Shown here: positions 47,951 through 59,400 of the stretch, one piece after another
How positions within the stretch are numbered: the first letter of the stretch is position 1
How the letters are laid out: each line of letters begins with the position of its first letter
Origin: Pseudomonas maumuensis
GTDB taxonomy: Bacteria; Pseudomonadota; Gammaproteobacteria; Pseudomonadales; Pseudomonadaceae
Assembly: GCF_019139675.1 (NCBI RefSeq)
Contig: NZ_CP077077.1
Coordinates: 1,550,001 to 1,614,000 of the forward strand
Direction: 5' to 3'
DNA: 64,000 nucleotides
Made by a program: the position numbers and the translations under genes
Notes under the pieces: generated by a model
Seen by the model: the letters and a program-made list of their open reading frames with translations, nothing else
Told to the model about the DNA's origin: nothing
The model's database searches: none

Positions 47951-49306
47951 TTACCGCTCGCGCAACGCCTCGGTCCGGGCCTTCATCACCGGCTTCAACA
48001 GATAGTCCAGCACGCTCTTCTGCCCGGTGATGATATCCACCGTGGCGACCATCCCCGGGATGATCAGCAGCGGCTTGTTGTCGCCACCCAGGTGGTTCTT
48101 GTCGGTGCGCACCTGGATCAGGTAGAACGCATTGCCCTTGTCGTCGGTGACGGTGTCCGCGCCGATCAGCTCCAGCTTGGCCTTGAGCCCGCCATAGATG
48201 GTGTAGTCGTAGGCGCTGAACTTGACCATCGCGGTCTGTCCAGGATGCAGGAACGCCACGTCCTGCGGCCGTACCTTGGCCTCGATCAGCAGGTTGTCCT
48301 CGATCGGCACGATCTCCACCAGGTCGCTGCCCGGCTGCACCACGCCGCCGATGGTGTTGACCTTGAGCAGCTTGACGATGCCGCGCACCGGCGACACCAC
48401 GGTGGTGCGGTTGACCCGGTCGTCGATGGCGATGCTGGTGGCGGTAATCTTCGACAGTTCGGTGCGCTTGTCGTTGAGCTCCTTGGCGGCGTCGGAGCGA
48501 AAGCTTGCGTCCGATTCCTGGATCTTGCTGCGGATCTCGGCGATCGCCGCTTCGGCGCGAGGTATGGCCAGGTTGGTCGCGTTCAGCTGGCCGCGCGCCT
48601 CGACGCTGCGCTGCTTGAGGCGCAGGATCTCCACCGGGGAGATGGCGCCCTTGCTCACCAGCGGCGAGGACATGTCCAGTTCCTGCTGCAACAGGCCCAC
48701 TGCCGAGCGGTACTGGTCGACCTTGGAACGGAACTCGGCCAGCTCCTGGGTCTTTTGCCGCAGCTGTTCATTGAGGGTCTGCTTCTCGCTGGTCAGGCGG
48801 CGCTGGCGTGATTCGTAAAGCGCGGCCTCGTCCTCGGCCACCTGTGGCGCCTTGGCGCGGACTTCGCTCGACAGCACGAAGGGGCGTCCTTCGGATTCGG
48901 CCGACAGGCGTTCCACCTGCGCGCTGAGGGCGTAACGGTCGGCCTCGCTTTCACCCTTGTTCGACTTGAAGCGCGTGTCATCCAGGCGCAGGAGGGTGGC
49001 GCCCTTGTCGACCATCTGCCCCTCGCGCACGAAGATCTCGGTGACGATGCCGCCTTCGAGGTTCTGCACCACCTGCACCTTGCTCGACGGGATGGCCTTG
49101 CCTTCGCCGACGGTGACTTCGTCGAGCACCGCGAAGTTGGCCCAGACCAGCGCCACCAGCAGCAGGATCGCCGCCAGCCACACGGTCAGGCGCGACAGGC
49201 TGGGCGACTCCTGCAGGGTGGCGCCGGCCAGCTCCGGCATATAGTCGCGTTCGGCGCGGCTGTCGCCGCCCTGGAGGTAGCTGCGCACGCTGTGGCTGAT
49301 GGGCAT
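47951..49306 (-). CDS. lapC: Type I secretion membrane-fusion protein, HlyD family (LapC-like)
   Basis: A 451-aa periplasmic adaptor that links the inner-membrane ABC transporter to the outer-membrane channel. A short cytoplasmic N-terminus precedes one membrane segment (about residues 39-57, LTVWLAAILLLVALVWANF). The lipoyl-like half (VQVVQNLEGGIVTEIFVREG), a long helical hairpin (about 110-300) and the C-terminal beta domain (LIEAKVRPQDVAFLHPGQ) follow. GGAGG lies 6-7 nt before the ATG. It is the last gene of the TolC-ABC-HlyD operon, 56 bp after the ABC gene, and should serve the divergent RTX adhesin. Confidence 0.92.
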   Translation of the reverse strand: MPISHSVRSYLQGGDSRAERDYMPELAGATLQESPSLSRLTVWLAAILLLVALVWANFAVLDEVTVGEGKAIPSSKVQVVQNLEGGIVTEIFVREGQMVDKGATLLRLDDTRFKSNKGESEADRYALSAQVERLSAESEGRPFVLSSEVRAKAPQVAEDEAALYESRQRRLTSEKQTLNEQLRQKTQELAEFRSKVDQYRSAVGLLQQELDMSSPLVSKGAISPVEILRLKQRSVEARGQLNATNLAIPRAEAAIAEIRSKIQESDASFRSDAAKELNDKRTELSKITATSIAIDDRVNRTTVVSPVRGIVKLLKVNTIGGVVQPGSDLVEIVPIEDNLLIEAKVRPQDVAFLHPGQTAMVKFSAYDYTIYGGLKAKLELIGADTVTDDKGNAFYLIQVRTDKNHLGGDNKPLLIIPGMVATVDIITGQKSVLDYLLKPVMKARTEALRER

Positions 49307-49321
49307 GTTCTACCTCCGATG

Positions 49322-49347
49322 CAGGCCGGGGCCCGCTCCCACAGGGA
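49322..49347. repeat. Partial REP element inside the secretion operon
   Basis: caggccggggcccgctcccacaggg is an altered REP core in the 56-bp gap between the ABC and HlyD-like genes. Its hairpin could lower expression of the downstream gene; that is inference. Confidence 0.45.
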
Positions 49348-49362
49348 TTCAACAGTGTTGGT

Positions 49363-51507
49363 TCACAGCGCCGCGCCGATACGGCCCTTGCGCAGCGCGT
49401 CGATGACCGCATCCTTCGGCCCGTCGGCAACGATCTTGCCGTTGTCCAGTACCAGCAGCCGGTCCACCAGGCTGAGCATCGAGGTGCGGTGGGTGACCAG
49501 CAGCAGGGTCTTGCCGGGCACCCAGTTCAGCAGGCGCTGGCGCAGTTGCTCCTCGCTGCTGTTGTCCATGTGGCTGGTGGGCTCGTCGAGTATCAGGATC
49601 GGCGGCTCCAGCAGCAGGGCCCGGGCCAGCAGCACGGCCTGGCGCTGGCCGCCGGAGAGCAGTTGGCCGCGCTCGCCCACCGGGCGATCGAAGCCTTGCG
49701 GGTGCTGGCGGGCCAGCTCGCTGACGCCGGTCAGTTCGGCGACTTCCAGCATGCGTGCGTCGCTGACGTGGCGTGCGCCGAGGGTGAGGTTGTCGCGCAG
49801 GCTGCCGGCCAGCAGCGGCAGGTCGTGGGCCACGTAGCCGAGCTGGCTGCGCAGGTCGCTGATATCCAGTTGGCGCAGGTCGAGGTTGTCCAGCAGCACT
49901 TGGCCTTCGTCGGGGTGATGGAAGCCCATCAACAGCCGGGCAAGGGTGCTCTTGCCCGAGCCACTGCGGCCAATGATGCCGATGCGCTCGCCCGGCTTGA
50001 GGGTGGCGCTCACGTCGTTGAGGGCCGGTGCCGTTTGCCCGGCGTAGCGGAAGGTGGCGTGGTTGATGGTAATGCCACCTTGCAGCGCGGTGTGCTCCAG
50101 CGCCTGGTGCTCGGCCTCGCGCTCCTGGGGCAGGCTCATCAGGGCGTCGGTGCTGCGCATGGTCAGCTGGGCCTGCTGGTAGCGGGTGATCAGCCCGGCG
50201 ATCTGGCCGAGCGGGGCGAGCACTCGGCTGCCGAGCATGTAGCTGGCCACCAGCGCGCCGACACTGAGGTTGCCGGCGATGATGCTGTACACCCCGGCGA
50301 CGATCGTCGCCATGCCGCAGAACTGCTGGATGAACAGCGTGCCATTGCTGGCCAGCGACGACAGGTTGCGGGCATGTGCGTCGAGGCGGGCGATGGCGCC
50401 GTTGGTGTGTTCCCATTGGTACTGGCGCTCGCTTTCGGCGCCGCAGGCCTTGAGGGTTTCCAGGCCGCCGAGGGTCTCGATCAGCAGCGCCTGGCGCACC
50501 GCGCCGAGGCTCAGGCTTTTTTGCACGGTGTCGCGCAGGCGCACCTGGATGAACAGCGCCAGGCCTACCGCCAGCGGGAAGGCGATCAGCGGGATCACCA
50601 CCAGCCAGCCTCCGAGCAGGCCGATTACTAGCAGCATCAGGGCCACGAACGGCAGGTCGATGATGCTGGTCAGGGTTACTGCGGTGAGGAATTCACGCAG
50701 CCCTTGGAAGTCATGGATGCTCTGGGCGAAGCCGCCGATGGTGGCCGGGCGCGCCTTCATGCTCATGCCGGTGATGCGTTCGAACAAGGTGGCGGAGAGA
50801 ATCAGGTCGGTCTTCTTGCCGGCCTGGTCCAGCAGGTGGGCGCGAACCATGCGCAGCACCAGTTCGAAGGCGGTACCGATGAACAGGCCGGCGACCAGCA
50901 CCCACAGGGTGGACAGCGCCTGGTTGGGGACCACGCGGTCGTAGGTCTGCATGACGAACAGCGGCACCATCAGGCCCAGCAGGTTGATCAGCAGGCTGGC
51001 CAGCAGGGCATCACTGTACAGCCAGCGGGAGTGGCGCAGGGTGTCGCGGAACCAGGCGTTGACCCGCGGGATCAGCGGCGCACGCACGTCCTCCAGGGTA
51101 TGCCGGGGGCGGGCGAACAGAGCCTGGCCGCTGTAGGCCTGCGCCAGGGCCTCGCGCTCGACCCACTGCTCACCGCCTTCGGCTTCGCAGGGCAGCAGCA
51201 ATGCCCGGCCGTTTTCGCCCCAGCGTTGCAGCACGGCGCTGCGGCCATCATCGAGGATCAGCAGCACCGGCAAGTTGAGCGGGGAGATGGCGTCCAGGTC
51301 ACGCCGCAGCACGCGAGCCTGCAACCCGGCGCGTGCGGCGGCGCGGGGCAGCAGGCCCAGGCCCAGGCGTTGCTCGGCCAGTGGCAGGCCACTGCACAGG
51401 CTGGCACGGCTGGCCGTGCAGCCATGCAGCTTGCACAGGATCAGCAGGCCATCGAGCAACGGATCATCAACATCCAGGCGCGGTTGCGCGCTTTGCATAC
51501 TGGTCAC
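49363..51507 (-). CDS. lapB: Type I secretion ABC transporter with degenerate C39 domain (LapB-like)
   Basis: A 714-aa inner-membrane exporter. The first 130 residues resemble a peptidase C39 domain without the catalytic cysteine; such C39-like domains bind but do not cut RTX substrates. Six hydrophobic segments follow (about 165-420), then the ATPase with GRSGSGKST (513-521), LSGGQRQ (from about 617), ILILDEPTS and the H-loop. The GTG at 51507 is chosen because AGGAG lies 9 nt before it; the ATG three codons later would be too far away. It is the middle gene of the operon, 69 bp after the TolC-like gene, and should export the divergent adhesin. Confidence 0.92.
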   Translation of the reverse strand: MTSMQSAQPRLDVDDPLLDGLLILCKLHGCTASRASLCSGLPLAEQRLGLGLLPRAAARAGLQARVLRRDLDAISPLNLPVLLILDDGRSAVLQRWGENGRALLLPCEAEGGEQWVEREALAQAYSGQALFARPRHTLEDVRAPLIPRVNAWFRDTLRHSRWLYSDALLASLLINLLGLMVPLFVMQTYDRVVPNQALSTLWVLVAGLFIGTAFELVLRMVRAHLLDQAGKKTDLILSATLFERITGMSMKARPATIGGFAQSIHDFQGLREFLTAVTLTSIIDLPFVALMLLVIGLLGGWLVVIPLIAFPLAVGLALFIQVRLRDTVQKSLSLGAVRQALLIETLGGLETLKACGAESERQYQWEHTNGAIARLDAHARNLSSLASNGTLFIQQFCGMATIVAGVYSIIAGNLSVGALVASYMLGSRVLAPLGQIAGLITRYQQAQLTMRSTDALMSLPQEREAEHQALEHTALQGGITINHATFRYAGQTAPALNDVSATLKPGERIGIIGRSGSGKSTLARLLMGFHHPDEGQVLLDNLDLRQLDISDLRSQLGYVAHDLPLLAGSLRDNLTLGARHVSDARMLEVAELTGVSELARQHPQGFDRPVGERGQLLSGGQRQAVLLARALLLEPPILILDEPTSHMDNSSEEQLRQRLLNWVPGKTLLLVTHRTSMLSLVDRLLVLDNGKIVADGPKDAVIDALRKGRIGAAL

Positions 51508-51576
51508 GATGGCCTACTCCTGCCGCGGTGGACGGGAAATGGGCGCTGGCGAAAAAGTCCCTTGTCTCGTCAGAAC

Positions 51577-52950
51577 CTAACGCATGTCAGGCAATTTCGC
51601 CTCGTTGCGCACTTCGGTCTTGGCGATGGCCTCCGGCGGCAGCGAGATACGCTGCTTGCTCAGCAGCTCGCCCATGGTCGCCAGCACCCGGTACATGGAG
51701 AACTCTTCGGTATAGCGCACCTCGGTGTAGCGACGGTTGGCGTTGTACAGCTCGTTCTCGCTGTCGAGCACGTCGAGCAGGGTGCGCTGGCCCAGGCCGA
51801 ACTGGTCCTGGTAGGCGGCACGCACGCGCTGGGTGGTCTCGGCGTACTCGCGGGCGCTCGGGGTCTGCTTGCGGGCGTTGTTCATCGCGTTCCAGGCCAG
51901 GCTGAGGTTTTCGTTCAGCTCGCGCAGGGCGTTGTTGCGGATGTCCATCGCCTGGTTGATCTTGTGCGCGTCCGACTGCAGGCGGGCCTTGTCGCTGCCG
52001 CCGCGGAACAGGTTGTAGCTGAGCTCGACGCCGGCCTGCCAGTCATTGTTGTCGTGGCCCTTCTGGCCGCCGAGGTTGTTGTTGGCGCCGGTGGCCAGCA
52101 CCGCGTCCAGGCGTGGGTAGAAGGGCGACTTGGCCACTTCGTACTGCTGCTCGGCGGAGCGCACATCAGCCTGCGCCGACTTGAGGTAGGGGTTGTTCTC
52201 CAGCATGCCCTGGCGGGCATTGAGCAGGTCGCCCGGTACTTCGCCCTTGATCGTGACGGGCGTTTCCAGCTCGTCGGGCAGACGCCCGACTACGCTGTAG
52301 AAGTTGGCCTCGGCGTCGGCCAGGTCGACCTCGGCGGTGTCCAGGTTGTTTTCGGCCAGGGCGCGACGGGCGCGGGACTGGTCGAGGTCGGCGGTGCTGC
52401 CCACGCCGCGTTCGCTGCGCAGGCCGATCTGGTCGTTGACCCGCAGGTGGGCCTGCAGGTTGTTCTTGGCCAGGGTTACCAGTTCACGGCGCTTGAGCAC
52501 CTCGAGGTAGACCTCGATGGCGCGCAGGGCGATGCTCTCGGCGGTGGCCTGGGTGTAGTAGGCGCGCGAGGTGGCCACCGCTTCGGTGCGGGCGACCTCG
52601 TTGGAGGTATTGAAGCCGTCGAACAGCATCTGCCGCAGACGCAGCTCGGATTGGGTGTAGTTGAGCGTTTCCTTGTTGTGGTTACGGGTGCCGTCCGGGT
52701 TGAAGCCGCGGGTGTTGGTGTTGTCCGAACGTTGCCGGCCGTAGCCTGCGACCAGATCGACGGTTGGGTAGTACCCCCCGCGGGCGAACTTCACATCCTC
52801 GTCGGCCGACAGCCTGCTGTTGCGGCTGGCGCTGATCTCGGGATGCTGGTCCACGGCGTTCTGGACAGCCTCGGTAATCGACATCGCCTGACTGTTGGCA
52901 CACGCCATGGCCAACAAAATCGCACTGGTGATGGGGGTTAAAGCGCGCAT
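51577..52950 (-). CDS. lapE: Outer-membrane channel of type I secretion, TolC family (LapE/AggA-like)
   Basis: A 457-aa TolC-type protein with a signal peptide (MRALTPITSAILLAMACANSQA). Two similar halves alternate helices and barrel strands (SITEAVQNAVDQHPEISASRNSRLSADEDVKFARGGYYPTVDLVAGYG; later QYEVAKSPFYPRLDAVLATG), with the NLFRGG and TLLDVLDSENELYNANRRY signatures. The ATG at 52950 lies 9 nt after GGGAG; an ATG three codons earlier would overlap that site. It is the first gene of the secretion operon. From memory, P. putida KT2440 has an isolated gene of this kind (PP_4519) at the same place. Confidence 0.92.
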   Translation of the reverse strand: MRALTPITSAILLAMACANSQAMSITEAVQNAVDQHPEISASRNSRLSADEDVKFARGGYYPTVDLVAGYGRQRSDNTNTRGFNPDGTRNHNKETLNYTQSELRLRQMLFDGFNTSNEVARTEAVATSRAYYTQATAESIALRAIEVYLEVLKRRELVTLAKNNLQAHLRVNDQIGLRSERGVGSTADLDQSRARRALAENNLDTAEVDLADAEANFYSVVGRLPDELETPVTIKGEVPGDLLNARQGMLENNPYLKSAQADVRSAEQQYEVAKSPFYPRLDAVLATGANNNLGGQKGHDNNDWQAGVELSYNLFRGGSDKARLQSDAHKINQAMDIRNNALRELNENLSLAWNAMNNARKQTPSAREYAETTQRVRAAYQDQFGLGQRTLLDVLDSENELYNANRRYTEVRYTEEFSMYRVLATMGELLSKQRISLPPEAIAKTEVRNEAKLPDMR

Positions 52951-53439
52951 GGGGTACATCTCCCTGGTCTTGAATAATGTCCTGCTATTCGCCAAAAAAA
53001 TGACGAAAAATTAGAATCAAACCGTTTCAGGTTTGTAACAACAGAGCTAAGAACATTTATCGGGCGAGCTAAGAAGATTTTTTCATAAGATATATGCGAA
53101 AAAAAACTTATGCGGTCTAAGGAATCCGGGACATTGTTTCATTCAGGTGGTTACGGGAATTGGCTGGGACAGGCGATTTTCGGGCCTTGGTGAAAGTTCC
53201 AGATTTTTTGCAGCTAAGGAGACAGGGGAGGAAGGCGAAAGCTGAATTTGGCGACAAAAAAATGGCACTCAATAATGGCCATTCGCCCAGTTCACTATCG
53301 CGGCAGTCGTCACAGGGAGCGTGGTTTCTCACGAACGTGACAGCAACGGTTCCAACAACCATGGCACTCGGAACCTTGCGCACATTACCCGGCACGCCTT
53401 GATCTGCGAAAAGCCCATCGGCAGGGGAGGCGTACGCTC
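52951..53439. promoter_or_regulatory. 489-bp divergent regulatory region between the secretion operon and the adhesin gene
   Basis: AT-rich in 52980-53120, against a GC-rich background, so both promoters probably lie there. GAGCTAAGAA occurs at 53044-53053 and again at 53066-53075, a 22-bp (two-turn) period that suggests a regulator binding in tandem; CTAAGGA follows at 53116-53122 and 53214-53220. cataag (53084-53089) and cttatg (53107-53112) form a small inverted repeat. The leader to the adhesin ATG is long (over 200 nt). I saw no gene, tRNA or c-di-GMP riboswitch match here. Confidence 0.5.
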
Positions 53440-56400
53440 ATGGCTAAATTAGTCGGTGTGGTCGGCAAGGTAGTCGGCCAGGTATTCGCGGTGGGCGATG
53501 ACGGTCATCGCCGTCTGTTGGTGGAAGGGGATCGCCTGTTCGCCGGCGAGCAACTGGAGACCGGGAGCGAGGGTGCGGTGGCGGTGCGCTTGCAAAACGG
53601 TGCCGAGTTGACCCTGGGCCGTGGCAGCAGCCTGGAGATGACCCCCGACCTGCTGGCCAATCGCGCCCCTCATGTACAAGCGCCGGACACGCAGCCCAGC
53701 AACGCCCAACTCAGTGATGTCGAGCAACTGCAAAAAGCCATTGCCGCAGGCGCCGACCCCACGCAGGAAGCCGAAGCGACCGCGGCGGGCGGCAACCCTG
53801 GTGGCGTGTCGGGTGCGCTCGGTGGCGGCCACAGTTTCGTGATATTGACCGAGGTGGCCGGTCGAGTGGATCCCACCATTGGTTTCCCTACGGCGGGCTT
53901 CAACGGCTTCCCTTTGCTGGCCAACCTCGAGCTTGGTGGGCTCGATGGCAATGACGCGGCGCCCCTGCCGGCTGGCGCGCCACCCGCCGACAATCCGGTC
54001 AGCCTCACCGGCCTGGATGTCAGCCCTGCCGAATTGACCCTGGACGAGGCCAACCTGCCCCAGGGCTCGGCCAGCAACCCTGCGGCCTTGACTCAGTCGG
54101 GCAGCTTCACGGTGATTGCCGCCGATGGCGTGTTCAACCTCAGTGTCGGTGGCATCAATGTGGTCACCGCGGGCGTGGTGACCGGCGTCGGCCAGTCCAT
54201 CGTCACCGGACTCGGCAATGTGCTGACCATCACTGGCTACAACCCGGCCACGGGCGTGGTGAGCTACAGCTACACCCTGACCGGCGCGGAACATCACCCG
54301 GACGGAGCGGGGACGAATGCGCTGGGCGAGCAGTTCCCGGTACTGGTCAGCGACACCGATGGCGATGTGGCCAGCGGCACGCTGGACGTGATTGTCCGTG
54401 ACGACGTGCCACGCGCCGTGAACGACAGCAATGCCACCACCGCCACCGAGCAGCACCTGGAACTCAGCGGCAATGTGCTGACCAACGATATCCAAGGGGC
54501 GGACCGCATCCCCAGCGGGCCGGTGGTGGCCGGCACCTTTGTCGGCACCTACGGCACCCTGGTCCTGGCGGCGGACGGTTCCTACACCTACACCCTCAAC
54601 AGCAACGACCCGGACTTCAAGAACCTGCACGGTGGCGGCAGTGGAGTAGAGAACTTCACCTACACCCTGAAGGACGCCGACGGCGACACCAGCACCGCGA
54701 CCCTGACCCTCAACGTCAGCAACCTAAACGATCCGGTGACCCTGGGTGGCTTGGAGGTGAACGGTGGCGAACTGACCGTCTACGAGAAGAACCTGGCCGA
54801 CGGCAGCGCGCCAAACCTGGGCGCGTTGACCCAGAGTGGCACTTTCACGGTCAGCGCGCCCGATGGCCTGCAGAGCCTGAGCGTTGGCGGCATCAGCGTG
54901 GTCAGCGGCGGCGTGGCGGCAGGCTTCCCGCAGTCGATCACCACGGCGTTGGGTAACACCCTGACCATCACCGGCTATAACCCAGCCACGGGTGTGATCA
55001 GCTACAGCTACACCTTGCTGGACAACGAGAGCCACGCCAACGGCGACGGCGCCAACAGTTTGTCCGAGCATTTCACCGTCACGGCCACTGACACTGACGG
55101 CAGCTCGGCCAGTGGCTCGCTGGACGTGAACATCGTCGATGACCTGCCCAAGGCCGTGAACGACAGCAATGCCACCACCGCTACCGAGCAGCATCTGGAA
55201 CTCAGCGGCAATGTGCTGACCAACGATATCCAAGGGGCGGACCGCATCCCCAGCGGGCCGGTGGTGGCCGGCACCTTTGTCGGCACCTACGGCACCCTGG
55301 TCCTGGCGGCGGACGGTTCCTACACCTACACCCTCAACAGCAACGACCCGGACTTCAAGAACCTGCACGGTGGCGGCAGTGGGGTAGAGAACTTCACCTA
55401 CACCCTGAAAGACGCCGACGGCGACACCAGCACCGCGACCCTGACCCTCAACGTCAGCAACCTAAACGACCCGGTGACCCTGGGTGGCTTGGAGGTGAAC
55501 GGTGGCGAACTGACCGTCTACGAGAAGAACCTGGCCGACGGCAGCGCGCCAAACCCGGGCGCGTTGACCCAGAGTGGCACTTTCACGGTCAGCGCGCCCG
55601 ATGGCCTGCAGAGCCTGAGCGTCGGCGGCATCAGCGTGGTCAGCGGCGGCGTGGCGGCAGGCTTCCCGCAGTCGATCACCACGGCGTTGGGTAACACCCT
55701 GACCATCACCGGCTATAACCCAGCCACGGGTGTGATCAGCTACAGCTACACCTTGCTGGACAACGAGAGCCACGCCAACGGCGACGGCGCCAACAGCCTG
55801 TCCGAGCATTTCCCCGTCACGGCCACTGACACTGACGGCAGCTCGGCCAGTGGCTCGCTGGACGTGAACATCGTCGATGACCTGCCCAAGGCCAACCCCG
55901 ATGCTGCCAGTGTCGTCGAAGGCGGCACGGTCAGCGGCAATGTGCTCGACAACGACACCTCCGGCGCGGATGTGCGCGCCGATGGCAAGTACGTGGTCGG
56001 CGTGCGTGCCGGCTCCGATACCTCGACCTCGGCCAGCGGCCAGCTGAGCAGCCCGGTCCAGGGCCAGTACGGCTACCTGACCCTGGACGCCCAAGGCAAC
56101 GCCACCTATCACGCCAATCCCAACGCCGTGGCGCCGGCTGGGGCCACGGACGTCTTCGTCTATACCGTGCGCGACAGCGACGGCGACGAAAGCACCACTA
56201 CCATCACCATCGATGTACGCGATTGCTCGCTGATTGCCGGGGCCGATAGCGAGGTCACGGTTTACGAGAAGGCACTCGACCTGAACAAGGATGGCAACGA
56301 CCTGGCCGGGGGCAACGTCACCGGCAGCGAGCCGGGCTCCACCGGCGAGACGGCCAGCGGCTCGTTGGCTAGCTCCGTCAGTGGTGGTGTGGGCGGGCTG

Positions 56401-59400
56401 ACCTTCAACCTGGTCGGCAACGCCACCGGCCAGTACGGCCAGATCCAGCTGAATTCGGACGGCACCTACACCTACACCCTGACCTCGGCACCGAACTCAC
56501 CGAATCATGTCAACGACGGCCCGAATGTGCTGACGGAAACCTTCACCTACCAGGTGAAGGACTCGCTCGGCAACACCACCACCAGCACCATCGTGATCAG
56601 CATCGTCGACGACGTGCCCAAGGCCCACAGCGACTTCGCCAATGTCTATGAAGGCGGCACGGTCAGCGGCAACGTGCTGGTCAACGACGTGACCGGTGCC
56701 GATGTGCGTGCCGACGGACAATACGTGGTCGGCGTGCGTGCCGGCAGCGACACCTCGACCTCGGCCATCGGCCAGCTCGGCAGCAACGTGGCGGGCCAGT
56801 ACGGCTACCTGACCTTGGATGCCCAGGGTAACGCCACCTATCACGCCAATCCCGATAGCGTGGCGCCAGCGGGCGCAACGGACGTGTTCGTCTACACCAT
56901 CCGCGATGCCGATGGTGACGAAAGCACCACTACCATCACCATCGATGTGCATGACATCTCGCTGGTGGCCTGCCCGGATGACACGGCCAAGGTCTACGAA
57001 AAGGCCTTGGACCTTACCAAGGACGGCAACGACCTGGCTGCCGGCAACGTCACCGGCAGCGACCCGCATGCCACCACGGAAACCACCAGCGGTTCGCTGG
57101 CAGGCTCGGTCAGCGGCGGTATCGGTGCCTTGACCTTCACCCTGGTCGGCAATGCCACCGGCCAGTATGGCCAGATCCAGTTGAACAGCGATGGCAGCTA
57201 CACCTACACCCTGACCTCGGCGCCGAACTCGCCCAACCACGTCAACGATGGCCCGAACGTGGTCACCGAGAGCTTCACCTACCAGGTCAAGGATTCGCTC
57301 GGCAACACCACCACCAGTACCATCGTGGTCAGCATCGTCGACGACGTGCCCAAGGCCCATTGCGATGTGGCCTCGGTCAAGGAGGGCGCCAGTGTCAGCG
57401 GCAACGTGCTGGACAACGATGTAGTCGGCGCCGATGTGCGTGCCGATGGTCAATACGTGGTCGGTGTGCGCGCCGGCTCCGACACCTCTACCTCGGCCAT
57501 CGGCCATGTCGGCGACACCATCGTCGGCCAGTACGGCTACCTGACCCTGGACAGCCAGGGCAACGCCACCTACCACGCCAACCCCGACAGCGTTCCGGCC
57601 GCCGGCGCGACCGACAGCTTCGTCTACACCATCCGCGATGCCGACGGCGACGAGAGCACCACGACCATTCGCATCAATGTGCAGGACAGCAAGCTGGTGG
57701 CGTGCGAGGACAACGACGTCACCGTGTACGAGAAAGCCCTGGACCTGCACAAGGATGGCAATGACCTGGCCGCCGGCACCGTCACCGGCAGCGACCCGGG
57801 TTCCACTGGCGAGACGGCCTCCGGCAGCCTGGTCGGTTCGGTCCAGGGCGGCGTCGGCGCGCTGACCTACAGCCTGGTCGGCAATGCCGTAGGCCAGTAC
57901 GGGCAGATCCAGCTCAATGCCGACGGTTCCTACACCTACACCCTGACCTCGGCACCGAAGACCCCGGGTGGTGCCAACGACGGCGCCAACACGGTCAACG
58001 AGTACTTCACCTACAAGGCTACAGACGCCTTGGGCAACAGCGTCACCAGCACCATCGCCATCAACATCGTCGACGATATGCCGACGGTCCAGTGCGCGGT
58101 ACGCAGCATCACGCCCGGCCAGGTGGACTCCAACATCCTGCTGGTGGTGGATGTTTCCAGCAGCATGGCGGCAAGCTCCGGCGTGCCGGGGCTGACCCGC
58201 CTGGAACTGGCCAAGCAGGCGATCAATGCCTTGCTCGACAAGTACGACGAGATGGGCGACATCAAGGTGCAGATCGTTACCTTCGGCACCGGTGCGCAGG
58301 TGCAGACCCCGGTGTGGGTCACGATCGGCGAGGCCAAGAACCTGATCGCCGGGCTCAGCCCAGGTGGCTCGACCTACTACGATTCGGCGGCGACCAAGGC
58401 CCAGGAAGCCTTCGCCACCACCGGCAAGCTGGTGGGCGCGCAGAACATCAGCTACTTCTTCTCCGACGGTGAGCCCACCAATGGTCATGCCATGACCGCG
58501 CCACGGGAAGCTGCCTGGGAAACCTTCCTCGACAGCAACGGCATCAAGTCCTACGCCATCGGCATGGGCAGTGGGGTCAACGAGGGCAACCTCAATCCGC
58601 TGGCCTACGACGGCAGCAGCCATACTGACACCAACTCGGTAGTGGTCACCGACCTCAGCCAGCTGAGTGCGGTGCTTTCCGGCACGGTGCAGGGCGCGCC
58701 GATCACCGGCAGCCTGATGAGCGGCGGCGACTTCGGGGCCGACGGTGGCTTCATCAAGGCGTTGCTGGTGGACGGCACCACCTACACCTACGATCCGAAG
58801 GCCAATGGCGGGCAGGGCGGCTATGCGGCCAGTGGCGGGGTGGACAAGGCCTCGTTCGACGCCGTGAGCAACAGCCTGAACATCAAGACCGGCCTGGGCG
58901 GCACCCTGGTGGTGAACATGGACAACGGCGAGTTCACCTACACGCCACCGAAGGACAACGGCAGCGGACAGGTGGAGAAGTTCGGCTTCACCGCCAGCGA
59001 CAACGACGGCGATACCCGCAGTGCCAGCCTGACGATCAACATCAACAGCAATGGCGCGCCGATCGCTGGTGCCGACCACATCATCACCAATATCAAGGGC
59101 GCCACCCTGACGGTGCCGGCAGAGGCGCTGCTGGCCAATGACCGCGACCCGGACCACGACACCCTGAGTGCCGCGCCGACCACCTTCAATACCAACTTCG
59201 CCGACAAGGGCGCAGGCTTCACGGCGGGCACCCAGGCGCAGACCATCAAGTTCGACGCCACCGCCAACAAGGCCGAGAACCAGTTGCGCGACCTGGCCCG
59301 CAGCGAGTTCACCACCCTTAACGGCAGCATGACCGCTGCCCTGGTGGTGGCTGGTTACCTGGGCTCGATCAGCACCGCCAATGCCAACGACGAGGACACC

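Noticed and set aside
53117..53395. A 92-aa minus-strand frame in the adhesin promoter region
   Set aside because: No ribosome site, odd composition and no family; it lies across the likely leader of the adhesin transcript.
52951..53439. A c-di-GMP riboswitch in the adhesin leader
   Set aside because: Biologically attractive, but the conserved GEMM core sequence was not found by eye.
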